Assembly: GCA_910584065.1 (NCBI GenBank)
Contig: CAJTZN010000024.1
Location: forward strand, 1-53,554
Direction of reading: 5' to 3'
Length of the DNA stretch: 53,554 bases
Origin: an uncultured Eubacterium sp.
Lineage (GTDB): Bacteria > Bacillota > Clostridia > Lachnospirales > Lachnospiraceae
Position numbers and translations under genes: made by a program
Notes under the pieces: model-generated
What the model was told of the DNA's origin: nothing
Seen by the model: only the letters and a program-made list of their open reading frames with translations
Databases searched by the model: none
In this document: positions 34,824 through 44,725 of the stretch, piece after piece
How the letters are laid out: each line of letters starts with the position of its first letter
How positions within the stretch are numbered: the stretch's first letter is position 1

Positions 34824-36635
34824 TCATTTTTGTGTGAGCGCCGTTTCCTCTGATCTGTCATCGAAAACCACCTCACCTGTTTTCGCCTGCAGCGCCAGCA
34901 GCCAGTTCCATCCATCCTTTTCTTTCCTGGTGCAGACAACGATGCTGCCCTCCCATTCCGGATTCCCGACTACAGGCTTCCATGCGGCTGCCCGCTTTTC
35001 TCCGCAGATTTTTTTTAGAAGCGTCTGCTCCGCTTCGATATCTTCAGACGGAAAACCCCAGGTTTCCGCGTCTTCAGCCCATTCACTGACAGAATTGCTC
35101 CTGCCCTTTTTTATCACCAAAAAAATCCCCTGTTCCTTCCACCCTTCCGGTGGAAAGGATATCTCTCGACCGTTTACCGGCACCCGGTAATGATGGCACG
35201 CCGCCCGGATTTCCTCTGTATACGGACACCCCGCCTGCCCGACCGCCTGCCGGAATGTGCTTTCCTCCAAAAATGTCTGGCCAGCCGGATAGCATTTAGC
35301 CAGCCGTTCACACCGGTCCCCCGGATATCCCATCTGTTCCGCGCACCTGATCCGCTGCGAATCTATTGTATACGGAACGGTAAAAGCATCTATCGCATGA
35401 TGATCCAGCACCGCAAAATATTCATCGGACAGCAGCACATGCGCAAGTTTCTGCTCCACATGGCAAAGGGAAATTCCCGGAAATGTCTCCTCGGCCGCAT
35501 ACAGACTGTACCACAAAATATTCCGGTCGAGAAAACAGCAGTCGAACATGCCCCTGCCAAACCAAATGTCTTTGTGATATACCGGCACACCGATTTCCTG
35601 CAGCTTCCGGTCAAGCCGCTTTCTCACGAAATTCCCCAACCCGCTCCCTTCTCCGGGAAATACGGGTACGGCATGATCCGGTTCCAGTTCCACCCCCGAC
35701 GCATAAAACGGCGCATGCAGCCTAAGCGCGGATACCTCCACAGACAGATCTTCTGTTCCGATATATCCTTCCGGTACGATAACAACTTCCACTTTGTCAC
35801 CTTTTGTAATCCGGAAAATCCCTTTTGAACCGACTGCCACGTCCGCATCGTCCAAAAAACTTCCCTTTCCGGACATGACCAGATAATATTCTCCGATTCC
35901 CCGTGTAAAACGCAGCATACATGTTTCCATTTTTACTGGCGGATATGTCGAAAAAGACAAACACACATTCTCAGGAAATATAAATGCCGCTTTTTCTTCA
36001 CCTGTCCAGCACAGATTCACTTCTACCTCTATCTCCTCCGGCTCCCACCGCGGCTCCCCCGTCGGATAAACAAATCTTCGAACCATCTTTTCCCTGTTTC
36101 CATATAGTTCTCCCACATACCGGATCTGTACTTCTTCCCGGAATACATCGCCTGCCTGAAGGATACCTCTAAATTGTCCGTTCCACGATAAAACCGCTTC
36201 CCGGCACTTCTCCGTCCTCTTTTTTCCCAAACGGACGACCGGAATGTGTATTCCTTCCTCATCTACTGTAAACAGTGCGTTTTGGGGGATCAGGACATCA
36301 TATCCACAGAAAGATAACAGCCTGCTCTGCCCGTATTTAACATCCCCCACAGACCAGTTCCATGTATCCCAATTCTGTGCATACTCACCCTGATTATCCA
36401 CGAAAAGAGTGGTTGCCCTGCCATATACCGCCTCCGCGAGTGATACCAGTTCTTCCGTAAAAACATCAACCAAATACCGCAGATATACAAAAACCGCGCC
36501 CCTTCTGTACAAATCCAATGCTTCCGCCTCAGAGCCTGTCCCCTGGCATTCTTCCGGCAGATACACGTATACTGGTTCTAATCCCAGCTGGTATAATGAT
36601 CCGGAAATCTTCCTAAATGTATTCAACTGCTGCAT
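34824..36635 (-). CDS. Hypothetical protein, 603 residues (operon gene 3)
   Basis: Soluble, acidic, beta-rich protein without signal peptide (MQQLNTFRKISGSLYQLGLE...). A segment at about 110-140 (FCGYDVLIPQNALFTVDEEG) and a region rich in EVEV/VVIVP strands are visible. Three Cys-containing stretches lie in the second half (FDCCFLDRN, YPGDRCERLAKCY). No known domain is recognised. It overlaps gene 2 by 13 bases. Confidence 0.6.
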   Translation of the reverse strand: MQQLNTFRKISGSLYQLGLEPVYVYLPEECQGTGSEAEALDLYRRGAVFVYLRYLVDVFTEELVSLAEAVYGRATTLFVDNQGEYAQNWDTWNWSVGDVKYGQSRLLSFCGYDVLIPQNALFTVDEEGIHIPVVRLGKKRTEKCREAVLSWNGQFRGILQAGDVFREEVQIRYVGELYGNREKMVRRFVYPTGEPRWEPEEIEVEVNLCWTGEEKAAFIFPENVCLSFSTYPPVKMETCMLRFTRGIGEYYLVMSGKGSFLDDADVAVGSKGIFRITKGDKVEVVIVPEGYIGTEDLSVEVSALRLHAPFYASGVELEPDHAVPVFPGEGSGLGNFVRKRLDRKLQEIGVPVYHKDIWFGRGMFDCCFLDRNILWYSLYAAEETFPGISLCHVEQKLAHVLLSDEYFAVLDHHAIDAFTVPYTIDSQRIRCAEQMGYPGDRCERLAKCYPAGQTFLEESTFRQAVGQAGCPYTEEIRAACHHYRVPVNGREISFPPEGWKEQGIFLVIKKGRSNSVSEWAEDAETWGFPSEDIEAEQTLLKKICGEKRAAAWKPVVGNPEWEGSIVVCTRKEKDGWNWLLALQAKTGEVVFDDRSEETALTQK

Positions 36636-38689
36636 ATCCGATCTCCTATAAACAGTGGGATTCCCGGTTCAATATCCGCAAATAATTCATAGTTTCCATT
36701 ACATAGCCGTTCCAGCCAGATCCCGCTGCCCAGTCCATAAGCTTTCGATATATCACCTACTGTCGTCCCAAGCGCGCACCGCACCGGATGACCTTCCACA
36801 AAAATATGTATATATATCCTCACTGCCGTTCTTCCCCTAAAACAGATATAACCAGCGTTTTTTGCGAAACTTTCCTTATTCCGGTACTGACTAGCTGCCT
36901 CTTCCAGAGACTGGTAGCTATTGGCTGAGATCAGGCATATATTGTCAAAACAACTGACACTGCCCCGGTTATCGCAATCGCTTTTTTTCCAGTCCAATGG
37001 AAATACCAGCCGCACAAACGGTTTTGTAAACAAACGGGATAACATATCCCATATGCCACCCCCCAGCTCAAGCGTTCCTTCCGGTGAAAGGTTCAGAGGT
37101 TTCACACACATTCCGCCATATTCTACGATCCGCTGCGCAAACGGTTCAAACGTCACCTTTCCCCCTCTTGCTATACAGGGAAGAAAACTGCTGCCGTTTC
37201 CGACGAAACCGCTTAATTCCTTTTTTTCAGAAACCAGTTCCTGCATATCCTGATACTGCTCATAATCAAAACATAATTCCATCCCCGCATGGAGATCACA
37301 CATGCCAAGACGCGCATTAAGTCCATACCTGACTTCCAGCATATTTTCTGCCGACAGCGGCATATTGCCAAAACAGCCTGTGAGTTCTTCGAATCCGGCG
37401 TAGGATGTACACGCGACGGCCAGCATCTCTCTAACATGCATCTCCAAATCCTCACCGCATTCCTCTTTGATAATAAGATTTGCGCGCCCGCTTTCTATCG
37501 TGATCTCAAACGATTCATCCTGATAAGCATTATAAGACTCCCGCAGCGGACATACCGTCTTCGCATCTGCTAGTTGATAGTATCCATTCTGACAGCAGAA
37601 GCGATTCTCTATATGTTCCGGCACGCTGGCCGGCGGCCCGAGACTGAGCACGTCTCCATACTGACCGGCGCACCGAATCTGCGGTATCTTTTTCCCGTCC
37701 ACCCGGATCTGCTCCGTCCAGTCACATTTCTCCTGCGAGAAATAATACCCTTTCTCCTTTAACCGGATCGTACATTTCCCCTGCCCCGCCCATGCGCTTT
37801 CTATAACAGGCGAATCGGTAAGCAGCGGAACTGCCGCGGACCAGTAAGAATAGGCAAGTCCATTTTGGCAGGCAATTTCTAACATATAAGCGCCTTTTAA
37901 TACACCCAGTTGTCCGATCGGAACCTCGTAACAGATGCCAGTATCCGCGCCTTGCGCAACAGCAGCCGTGAAAAGTTCATGTTCCTTCATCTCTCCCTCT
38001 TTCTTTACGCAAGCAATCGTACTGACAGCGACGCCATCCTGGGATATTCTGGCATACAGCAGGCTCTTTGGTTCCTCTGAAAGCCTGAGTACGACTACGG
38101 TTTCCTCTTTGACTATCCTTAAGATTTCCGGTGGATGAAGGATCAGTTCCACATCTGTCACCGGTCCCGTCACTCTGCTCCGGGCAGAATCCTCCATCCA
38201 ATAATGTACCTGAAGCCGGACCAGTTCCCGTTCTGTACCCACAATGCCGGTCTGTTCCAGACTAAATTCACATACGCCCTGTTCCAGATAAACAACCCTT
38301 TTTCTTCCTTCCTCCAGCCTCTCAATACACAGTCCGGCACTGGCTGCCAGTTTATCTTCCGTCCCTAAAAGGATCCTGACCTTTCCATACGGGAGCAGTA
38401 TCATCTGACTCACTTCCGGTATACCGGTACGGATCCTGACCGGCGTCCCTCTTTTCTCTCCCTTCCTCTTGATCAGACACATATACGCCTGTTCCTTGAT
38501 ACTGCTCTTAGAAATCACCATATCCGATGACTCCGACCATTGCGCCAGAATCATTTCCCCGTCCATCTGCTGCTCACACAGGATTACATCCTCGTTCGAG
38601 TGAATCATCGGAAAAATGCGAAAGCGGTAGTTTTCCCCCTCTTCCCGGATTTCCACTAATTCGATTCGTAAGTCACCGCTATTCTCCAT
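36623..38689 (-). CDS. Hypothetical protein, 688 residues, C-terminal LysM-like segment (operon gene 2)
   Basis: The N-terminal two thirds are beta-rich. The last 60 residues (VRIYIHIFVEGHPVRCALGT, then TVGDISKAYGLG and IEPGIPLFIGDRI) have the pattern of a LysM domain (T.GDI...YG...IPLFIGD.I), the peptidoglycan-binding type. There is no signal peptide. It overlaps gene 1 by 11 bases. Many cysteines are present (for example ENRFCCQNGYYQLADAKTVC). The function is unknown; the LysM-like module suggests contact with a cell wall or with a similar glycan. Confidence 0.6.
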   Translation of the reverse strand: MENSGDLRIELVEIREEGENYRFRIFPMIHSNEDVILCEQQMDGEMILAQWSESSDMVISKSSIKEQAYMCLIKRKGEKRGTPVRIRTGIPEVSQMILLPYGKVRILLGTEDKLAASAGLCIERLEEGRKRVVYLEQGVCEFSLEQTGIVGTERELVRLQVHYWMEDSARSRVTGPVTDVELILHPPEILRIVKEETVVVLRLSEEPKSLLYARISQDGVAVSTIACVKKEGEMKEHELFTAAVAQGADTGICYEVPIGQLGVLKGAYMLEIACQNGLAYSYWSAAVPLLTDSPVIESAWAGQGKCTIRLKEKGYYFSQEKCDWTEQIRVDGKKIPQIRCAGQYGDVLSLGPPASVPEHIENRFCCQNGYYQLADAKTVCPLRESYNAYQDESFEITIESGRANLIIKEECGEDLEMHVREMLAVACTSYAGFEELTGCFGNMPLSAENMLEVRYGLNARLGMCDLHAGMELCFDYEQYQDMQELVSEKKELSGFVGNGSSFLPCIARGGKVTFEPFAQRIVEYGGMCVKPLNLSPEGTLELGGGIWDMLSRLFTKPFVRLVFPLDWKKSDCDNRGSVSCFDNICLISANSYQSLEEAASQYRNKESFAKNAGYICFRGRTAVRIYIHIFVEGHPVRCALGTTVGDISKAYGLGSGIWLERLCNGNYELFADIEPGIPLFIGDRICSS

Positions 38690-39926
38690 ATATCAGTCCA
38701 GCTTCCCTTGCATTATCATAATCCTCCCGCCACTCCTCTGGAAGCTGTTCCCGCACCCAGTCCCTGTCACGGAACAATTCCCCGCCATCTTCACTATATA
38801 CCATAGTCCCCCCTGCATACAGCCATTTTGCTCCCTCTTCTAAACACAAATGATATACACGATACGACCGGCCGCACCTCGGCAGGATCTGCCGGATCGT
38901 CCCCGCCCCGTTCTCTGTAACGACCTGCTGCCCTGCCCGCAGCCGGACGGCCGGATAAATACCATCGACAGTATTGACCGCATGACCCGCCGTCAGATTG
39001 AGTTCTTCCCCATTATCCATATAGATACCGAGCACCTGCCCTTCTGCCCTGCATTCAATCTCCAAAAGATAGTCAACCATCGCGTAACCAAAACCCCCCA
39101 GACATTTTGTCACTGAAACCCCTTCCCATTTTCGCTCAAACTGATAGGAAATATAGTTGCCCTTAACTTCCATTTTCGCCTGTCCCGGATACTTCTTTCC
39201 GGGATAGCCAGATCCGTATTCATCCTTCCCCTTCGAAACTGTCAATACCGCATCCGCACGTTCCAGTTCTATATCTTTTAATAGGATGCTGCCATAGGAA
39301 TCAAGGTACATCTGGTCAGTTCCGTCATAATTATCCCTGCCATGATAGACATAATCATAATTTGCTTTATTACACGCCCGGTCATAATAGGTAATCTCGA
39401 TTCTATCCGCTTGAACTCCTTTTCTTGTGATCACAGGCGCACCGATCTGATAACTGGCTTCTATCTGCTCCACATACAAATCTTTGAGACTGACTTCTCC
39501 ATACTTCTCCACGTCGACACGGTTTTCACTAATAGACGCAGCCTCCATGAACACACCGCACTGATGAAAAATTGCCGCTGGAATGATCAGTCTCGCAAAT
39601 GCCCTGTTTGTCTCAAAACTAACAAAATGTGCTCTCGTAACTTCCCTGCCATTTCCATCCTCAACCCTCGCCACAAAAGAATGGATCAACCCATCTGTCA
39701 CGGATGCGATCTGACAAATAATATAACAGTTCTGCTCGTCCTGCCTGCCCGCACAAATAACCCTCATTTTCGTTTTTTCATCTACAGCTTCTTCACTGCA
39801 TGCATTCCCGCGTGTCACACACATTTGCACCTTTCCTGATTCCAGACAGCTCGTTGTCTTAGGAAACCTTTGTGCATTCTGTCTGAAAAACTGCAGTGAC
39901 TCATATTCATGTAACTCCCGGATCAT
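38679..39926 (-). CDS. Hypothetical protein with C-terminal Hint-like domain, 415 residues (operon gene 1)
   Basis: I chose the ATG at 39926 because GGAGGTGAT lies 5 bases upstream; an in-frame ATG at 39983 has no site. The C-terminal 110 residues contain LTAGHAVNTVDGIYPAVRL, RAGQQVVTENGAGTI and LYAGGTMVYSEDGG. This matches the second half of Hint/intein-like domains (TAGH.V.T.DG, V..L..G..V, N-terminal nucleophile not seen). Without the first strand cysteine, self-cleavage is uncertain. No signal peptide. It is the first gene of the operon. Confidence 0.6.
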   Translation of the reverse strand: MIRELHEYESLQFFRQNAQRFPKTTSCLESGKVQMCVTRGNACSEEAVDEKTKMRVICAGRQDEQNCYIICQIASVTDGLIHSFVARVEDGNGREVTRAHFVSFETNRAFARLIIPAAIFHQCGVFMEAASISENRVDVEKYGEVSLKDLYVEQIEASYQIGAPVITRKGVQADRIEITYYDRACNKANYDYVYHGRDNYDGTDQMYLDSYGSILLKDIELERADAVLTVSKGKDEYGSGYPGKKYPGQAKMEVKGNYISYQFERKWEGVSVTKCLGGFGYAMVDYLLEIECRAEGQVLGIYMDNGEELNLTAGHAVNTVDGIYPAVRLRAGQQVVTENGAGTIRQILPRCGRSYRVYHLCLEEGAKWLYAGGTMVYSEDGGELFRDRDWVREQLPEEWREDYDNAREAGLIYGE

Positions 39927-40002
39927 GAAATCACCTCCAGTGCGTTTCTTTACTGACTCATTGATCGTGACCGTAAGGTTCATCTTAATTCACTTTCTCT
40001 AC

Positions 40003-40031
40003 ATTATAAAACTCATATTTTAGATCTACAA
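40003..40031 (-). promoter_or_regulatory. Promoter of the five-gene operon
   Basis: On the minus strand TTGTAG (40026-40031), 17 bases, TATAAT (40003-40008). It lies inside the terminator hairpin of the upstream ABC permease gene, about 77 bases before the first start codon. Confidence 0.6.
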
Positions 40032-40062
40032 TCTAAAAGCGCTTCACTAAAATATGAGTTTT
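40008..40062 (-). terminator. Large hairpin terminator of the ABC permease gene
   Basis: AAAACTCATATTTTA (40008-40022) and TAAAATATGAGTTTT (40048-40062) are perfect 15-bp arms. On the minus strand the second arm ends in TTTTAT; on the plus strand T-rich sequence follows too. Confidence 0.65.
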
Positions 40063-40073
40063 TATTCACTATT

Positions 40074-42014
40074 TCAACAGAAGTATCTCCTCCTTTTCCC
40101 CACCCGGTACAATAAAATATTTCCCGCGACCAACACGGCCGCTTCCGCGCATCTAACATACAATGAGGCATCGGTAAAAGTTCCTTTCACGATCCATGTT
40201 TCCAGCCATATATTCCATATCAAAAACACGCCCCCGGCCAACACGACCATCTGCACTTTCGAGCACAACACAGAAAGAAACAAAACCAGATTCTTAAACG
40301 TATATAAAATAAGAAACTCCGCCGCCGCTATCATCGCCAGAAAACCGCCGATCGTAACCGGCAGCGTGATCTCCGATAAAAACGGAAGGCTTTGAACAGG
40401 CGCCGCCAGACAATGTAATGTATAATACGCTGTCACGCGATTCCACTCCGCCCAGATCATCGTCCCCCACACAACAAAAGTAAGCATCTCCGCCGCCATA
40501 TGCTTTCTGCGGTACAGCCATCCCCGCCCCCGCCTGACTCCCCAGAGAAGTGGAAACATTCCACTCTTGTTTTCATAAGTATAACTCCCCGACAGCATAA
40601 GGAGCAGACTGACTCCCGCCACAAACGCATCGGCATTCCGCTGCCCATCCGCTTCCTCCCCGATCAGCACCTCATAACCGCGTTCATTCACAAGCCATAC
40701 TTCCCTGCCCGCCGCCATGTTCGCCCTCACATGCTCGTACTGCTGTTGTAACACTGGATCCCCCTCCATTTTTTTCAGCTTTTCTTCGGTGACAATCCCC
40801 TCATTATCCTCAAAAAAAGCGTTGAGATATTCCTGTTCCGCAGTAAAAAACATTTGGGAATCGTCCATCGTCCCCCACAGGATCCATACAAACAGAAAAA
40901 GCACCACGATCCCCCTCTGACACCACAGCAGTTTGTACAGTTCCCAGAAAACAACCGGAAGTCCCGCCATCTTCTTTCTTATGAACGCGACCACTTTTTC
41001 CAACAATTTCGTAATAAACCCTTTTCCCGTCACCGGATATCCCCTCACCGCCGAGAGCAGTAAAAGGATAAAGATCACGGTCAGAAAAACAGACACGAAA
41101 CAGAGAAATAGAAAAACATGCGACACCGCTGACCCGCCCAACCGCACATTAAAATAGCTTTCCCATAACTCGGTAACATTCAGGGAAAAGAACACGTTCA
41201 CATAGCGCAGAAAACACAAATTGCTCTGCAAACTCACAGTTGAATAGAGGATGTATTCCGTCACCAGTAAAAGTATATACGCCCCCATGCCGATCTCCGC
41301 ACTCGGTATCCGCACCGAGATCAGCCAGAACACCAGAACCGCCAAAATGCTCCCGCTCACCTGAACTCCCAGCGCAATAAACATGAACTGCACGATACTG
41401 ACAGGAAACGTCACCTTTTCCAAGACAGGTAATGACTGCACCGGCACACACAGGGACTCCGGGCCAAATTTCCATACCACGATCCCATACATACTGAGAT
41501 AAAGCAAAAAAGAGCAGGCGATCATGCACAAAAACATCATGCTGCTCCTTACCAAAAACAAATAGGCACGCCCATTTTTACAGGCATGCACCATAATGTC
41601 CATACTTCCCTTTCTTCCGGACATAAAAACAAAAACCATCCATATACCAAAAATAAAGACATACAAATGAACCCACTCATAAGAAAAAAGAGCCGCGACC
41701 TCCGGGTGGTCCAAGCGGACAGGTCTGACATCCTTCACCCTGCCGTAATCCCGCCCCGTCTTTTCAATATTTGTCTGCGCAAAAGAATCCTGCTCCCTGA
41801 AAACAGCAAAAGCCGCTAATCGTTTCCCATTATCCATGATCTTTTGCACGTTCTCAGGATAATCACGGATATACTGCTCATACTGTTCTTTTCCAATCAT
41901 AAATTTATCCGAATCATGCTGTAAGTAGTGATAAAATGTCATAGCATTTGCGAACAAAAGAAATAGCAGCAAATAAATACCTTTTCGACTCCAAAAAACC
42001 CTTTTCCATTCCAT
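40074..42014 (-). CDS. ABC-2-type transporter permease (large, 646 residues)
   Basis: A two-part protein: an N-terminal helix (GIYLLLFLLFANAMTFYHYL) with an extracytoplasmic loop and several helices, then a repeat of the same layout from about residue 360 (RGIVVLFLFVWILWGTMDDS). That is two ABC-2 membrane halves in one chain. The start at 42014 follows a GGGGGTGA site and overlaps the end of the lipoprotein gene by 15 bases. No ATPase is adjacent; the nearest candidate on this side is at 49238-49954. Confidence 0.75.
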   Translation of the reverse strand: MEWKRVFWSRKGIYLLLFLLFANAMTFYHYLQHDSDKFMIGKEQYEQYIRDYPENVQKIMDNGKRLAAFAVFREQDSFAQTNIEKTGRDYGRVKDVRPVRLDHPEVAALFSYEWVHLYVFIFGIWMVFVFMSGRKGSMDIMVHACKNGRAYLFLVRSSMMFLCMIACSFLLYLSMYGIVVWKFGPESLCVPVQSLPVLEKVTFPVSIVQFMFIALGVQVSGSILAVLVFWLISVRIPSAEIGMGAYILLLVTEYILYSTVSLQSNLCFLRYVNVFFSLNVTELWESYFNVRLGGSAVSHVFLFLCFVSVFLTVIFILLLLSAVRGYPVTGKGFITKLLEKVVAFIRKKMAGLPVVFWELYKLLWCQRGIVVLFLFVWILWGTMDDSQMFFTAEQEYLNAFFEDNEGIVTEEKLKKMEGDPVLQQQYEHVRANMAAGREVWLVNERGYEVLIGEEADGQRNADAFVAGVSLLLMLSGSYTYENKSGMFPLLWGVRRGRGWLYRRKHMAAEMLTFVVWGTMIWAEWNRVTAYYTLHCLAAPVQSLPFLSEITLPVTIGGFLAMIAAAEFLILYTFKNLVLFLSVLCSKVQMVVLAGGVFLIWNIWLETWIVKGTFTDASLYVRCAEAAVLVAGNILLYRVGKRRRYFC

Positions 42015-42028
42015 CTGTTCACCCCCGC

Positions 42029-43162
42029 CTATTCCCACCTGCCAAAATCAACACGTTCCCATGAGCCGTTCTGGCTTTTATCGTAAACGAGCAGGGAGGT
42101 ATCCTCATAATCGATCGCAAACAATAACTTTTCATCTCCAAATAGCATCCGCCACTTTTTTTCCCACTCTATATCTTTTTTCTTCTGAAACGCTTTTGTA
42201 TCAAAAACCTGGAGAATACCTGCTTCATTTTCTAAACTATACAAATCCGTAAAATCGTAAGATATAACCGACTCTTCATTTTCAAAAATCTCCGTCTCAT
42301 ACTCCTTTTTAGAGCCGTCTTTTGTAGAAATACTGAAAAACTCCCCATTCTTACAAAAATAAATATCGTCACCAGCCGCATACAATGCATCCATATCAGC
42401 AGCATCACCTGTTACTACATCTTCTACCACTTCTTCTTTTTCCGTATCATAATAACAACAGGATCTTATTTCCCGTGATTCCTCAGCACTTGTCAAATTC
42501 GAAGTGTCAAACAGGATCTTATCGTCATATGCCCAAAATCCGTAAATCGCTGCGCCAATCCCTTCCTTCCGATAAAATTCTTCTTTTTCATAATTTCCTT
42601 CCGTCAGAGAAATACGGCAGGCCGTGACACTTTGCTCTACCGGGAGTCTTTGAAAGGGTAAGATACTATAATAAAAATAACCCCTATGTACGGCTACTAA
42701 AAACGAAAAGCTTTCACTATCATCGTCAAGAATTCCTAATTTACACAATTTTTTTCTTTGACTTCCATCGGCAGTCACCTGATATAGGTACAGTTCCCGT
42801 TCCTCTTCCCCTTCCTCTCTGCCCACCATATATAAGTGCTCCTTATAGTAGCCAATATATTCAATAAAGTAGTCAAAACAAGCATTACAATCCGACCCCT
42901 TATGAGCGCAGTCCGTGCGTCCACACAGCGGGGTCAATTCCCTGCTGGCATGGTCATATAAGTAAAGACGGTGATTGATCATAAAATAGTAACCATATTT
43001 AGTAGAGGCTGCCGTTTTCATTCCTCCCCAAAAAGGCTGATCATCTGTTTCTTTGTTATATCCAGACATGCTATGTTCTATCGTTTCTTCACTCTGACAT
43101 CCGCATGCTAAAATAATCACAAATAGTAACACAAATAATATAATATGTATTTTTACACGCAT
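42029..43162 (-). CDS. Lipoprotein, DUF5050-like beta-propeller
   Basis: A signal peptide with lipobox (FVIILACGCQ; LAC-G) gives a lipid-modified cysteine, so the protein is tethered outside the membrane. The remainder shows repeated blade-like motifs (YGYYFMINHRLYLYDHASRE, YKEHLYMVGREE, AAGDDIYFCKNGEFFSIST). It includes a conserved-looking Cys cluster LCGRTDCAHKGSDCNACFDY. Coupled to the ABC permease downstream, so it may act as its substrate-sensing or accessory subunit. Confidence 0.75.
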   Translation of the reverse strand: MRVKIHIILFVLLFVIILACGCQSEETIEHSMSGYNKETDDQPFWGGMKTAASTKYGYYFMINHRLYLYDHASRELTPLCGRTDCAHKGSDCNACFDYFIEYIGYYKEHLYMVGREEGEEERELYLYQVTADGSQRKKLCKLGILDDDSESFSFLVAVHRGYFYYSILPFQRLPVEQSVTACRISLTEGNYEKEEFYRKEGIGAAIYGFWAYDDKILFDTSNLTSAEESREIRSCCYYDTEKEEVVEDVVTGDAADMDALYAAGDDIYFCKNGEFFSISTKDGSKKEYETEIFENEESVISYDFTDLYSLENEAGILQVFDTKAFQKKKDIEWEKKWRMLFGDEKLLFAIDYEDTSLLVYDKSQNGSWERVDFGRWE

Positions 43163-43198
43163 TTTTTCTCCTCAGATTTTCTAACTTCTTATCCTGCT

Positions 43199-43571
43199 TT
43201 ACTCCCCCCACTCATTAACAGGCTTAACCTTTACATATTTATACTTCGTCCTCACCTTCTCATCCTTCGTCGTTCCAATCCGCTGGTATTTCCTCTCTTT
43301 CCCATTTTACCATATATCTCATAAACAGTCGAAACTTTTTTCGTACTTTTTTCCACGATTTTCCTTTTTTATCATATTGACACGAAAGAATTATCGTAAA
43401 CGCTTTTTTCCAAGTGTGCACAAAGGTATCCGCCTTCTTCTTGCGTATGACCTTTTTTACCTGCGTCGCGCTCTTCACACAATACTTCGTGACATCCTTT
43501 GGTGAGATCAACTCTTTTACCGTAACCGACACCCAGGGCACAGCACTCCTTGTCCGGAACAAACAATGCAA
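43199..43571 (-). pseudogene. Degenerate partial copy of the secreted LRR protein at 49.9-51.2 kb
   Basis: The C-terminal code (APWVSVTVKELISPKDVTK, QVKKVIRKKKA, VKPVNEWGE) matches the gene at 49996-51153 closely, but the copy has internal deletions and frameshifts. The signal-peptide end (IALFVP) is joined directly to the VPWVSVTV segment, and the middle region after PKDVTK is missing. The nearby 43572-43615 contains nothing recognisable. Confidence 0.8.
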
Positions 43572-43615
43572 TTAAGAAGGGGAAGTCAAAGAAGCTGCCT
43601 CCCCTTTCGCTGTAT

Positions 43616-44725
43616 TCATTTTTGATCTGCCACATAACAAAAACACAGTATGACCGTCCCCAATCCCAGTGTCATCCCGAACGCCCCGCAGACATCCATA
43701 CATCCTATTTCGACCTCCGGCACCATAACAGAGACCAAGCACATCAGGACAAATCCCATCACAAAACCCGCACCAGCAGCCGCATAAAAGCGTTTTGCAA
43801 CCTCAAGACATACCTGACTCCTTCCATATCCAAAAAGGTTCCAGACATAAAAAAGCGGCCTCCTGAACCGGAACCATATCATTGTGATCAGGATGGTACT
43901 CAGTGCAAAACTGATCAGTATCATCACATACATCGTGTCCATGATCACATCACTGGACAAGTAGGAAACAACACCAGTACCGTCATCCGATTCCCCGTCC
44001 ACTTCCTCCTCGACGTCATTTTTCTCTTCTCCTGCCTGATCACCGTCCTCGTCCACATCCGTCACATCCTTGTCTTTCAAACCAATCAGCACACTGGCAG
44101 GATATTCAAAAAGATCATAGATGCTCTGCCCAGCCTCCTGTATACGGGACTCATCTTTTGCATCGAGAATATACTGTGTATTGATCCCCGTCATCCGGAC
44201 TGCCGACTTGAAATCAAGCAGAACCATCTGATTGATTCGGCTGTCTTTCTCCGTTCCCATGATGCCAATCACTTCATATTCCATATCATGGTACTGGTAA
44301 TACGTTTTACCACCACGCGCAAACACGTCCTTCTCATAATCCTTTCCCAACACCACCATCCCTTGGTCTGTCCAGGACGTGGAATAATCAAAATAAGTCC
44401 CGGAAAGCATCGGCGGCTCATCAATGTCCCCGTTTACATAGATGCCGCGCATCATGACATCTTCTCCGCGCACCGGCACATAAACGGCAAAATCCCTGCA
44501 TTCCGCCTTAATCCCGGGCATCACTTCGTCCCACTGTTCCTCTTCTTCTGACCCTGTGATCGAAAATACTTTCTGGTGTCCCGTATAAAGGGAATTTCCA
44601 AGAAGTCTGGCGACATGTTCCGCGCGCGTCGCGGATACAATCAGCAGGCTGCACAGGGATATGACAGCAAAACTGAAAAACAGAAGCAGATTTCCCTTCG
44701 GAATCCTTTTCCCCAACATCTTCAT
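43616..44725 (-). CDS. FtsX-like ABC permease, 369 residues
   Basis: One N-terminal helix (NLLLFFSFAVISLCSLLIVS), an extracytoplasmic domain of about 220 residues with an acidic insertion (VDEDGDQAGEEKNDVEEEVD), and three C-terminal helices. This is the 1+3 topology of MacB/FtsX permeases. It overlaps the ATPase stop by 4 bases. Together with the two upstream genes it forms a peptide-export or self-immunity type system. Confidence 0.8.
   Translation of the reverse strand: MKMLGKRIPKGNLLLFFSFAVISLCSLLIVSATRAEHVARLLGNSLYTGHQKVFSITGSEEEEQWDEVMPGIKAECRDFAVYVPVRGEDVMMRGIYVNGDIDEPPMLSGTYFDYSTSWTDQGMVVLGKDYEKDVFARGGKTYYQYHDMEYEVIGIMGTEKDSRINQMVLLDFKSAVRMTGINTQYILDAKDESRIQEAGQSIYDLFEYPASVLIGLKDKDVTDVDEDGDQAGEEKNDVEEEVDGESDDGTGVVSYLSSDVIMDTMYVMILISFALSTILITMIWFRFRRPLFYVWNLFGYGRSQVCLEVAKRFYAAAGAGFVMGFVLMCLVSVMVPEVEIGCMDVCGAFGMTLGLGTVILCFCYVADQK

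Noticed and set aside
30029..39926. A contractile injection system or prophage tail operon
   Set aside because: A LysM-like segment invites this idea, but no sheath, tube, baseplate, AAA or tape-measure protein is visible in the operon.
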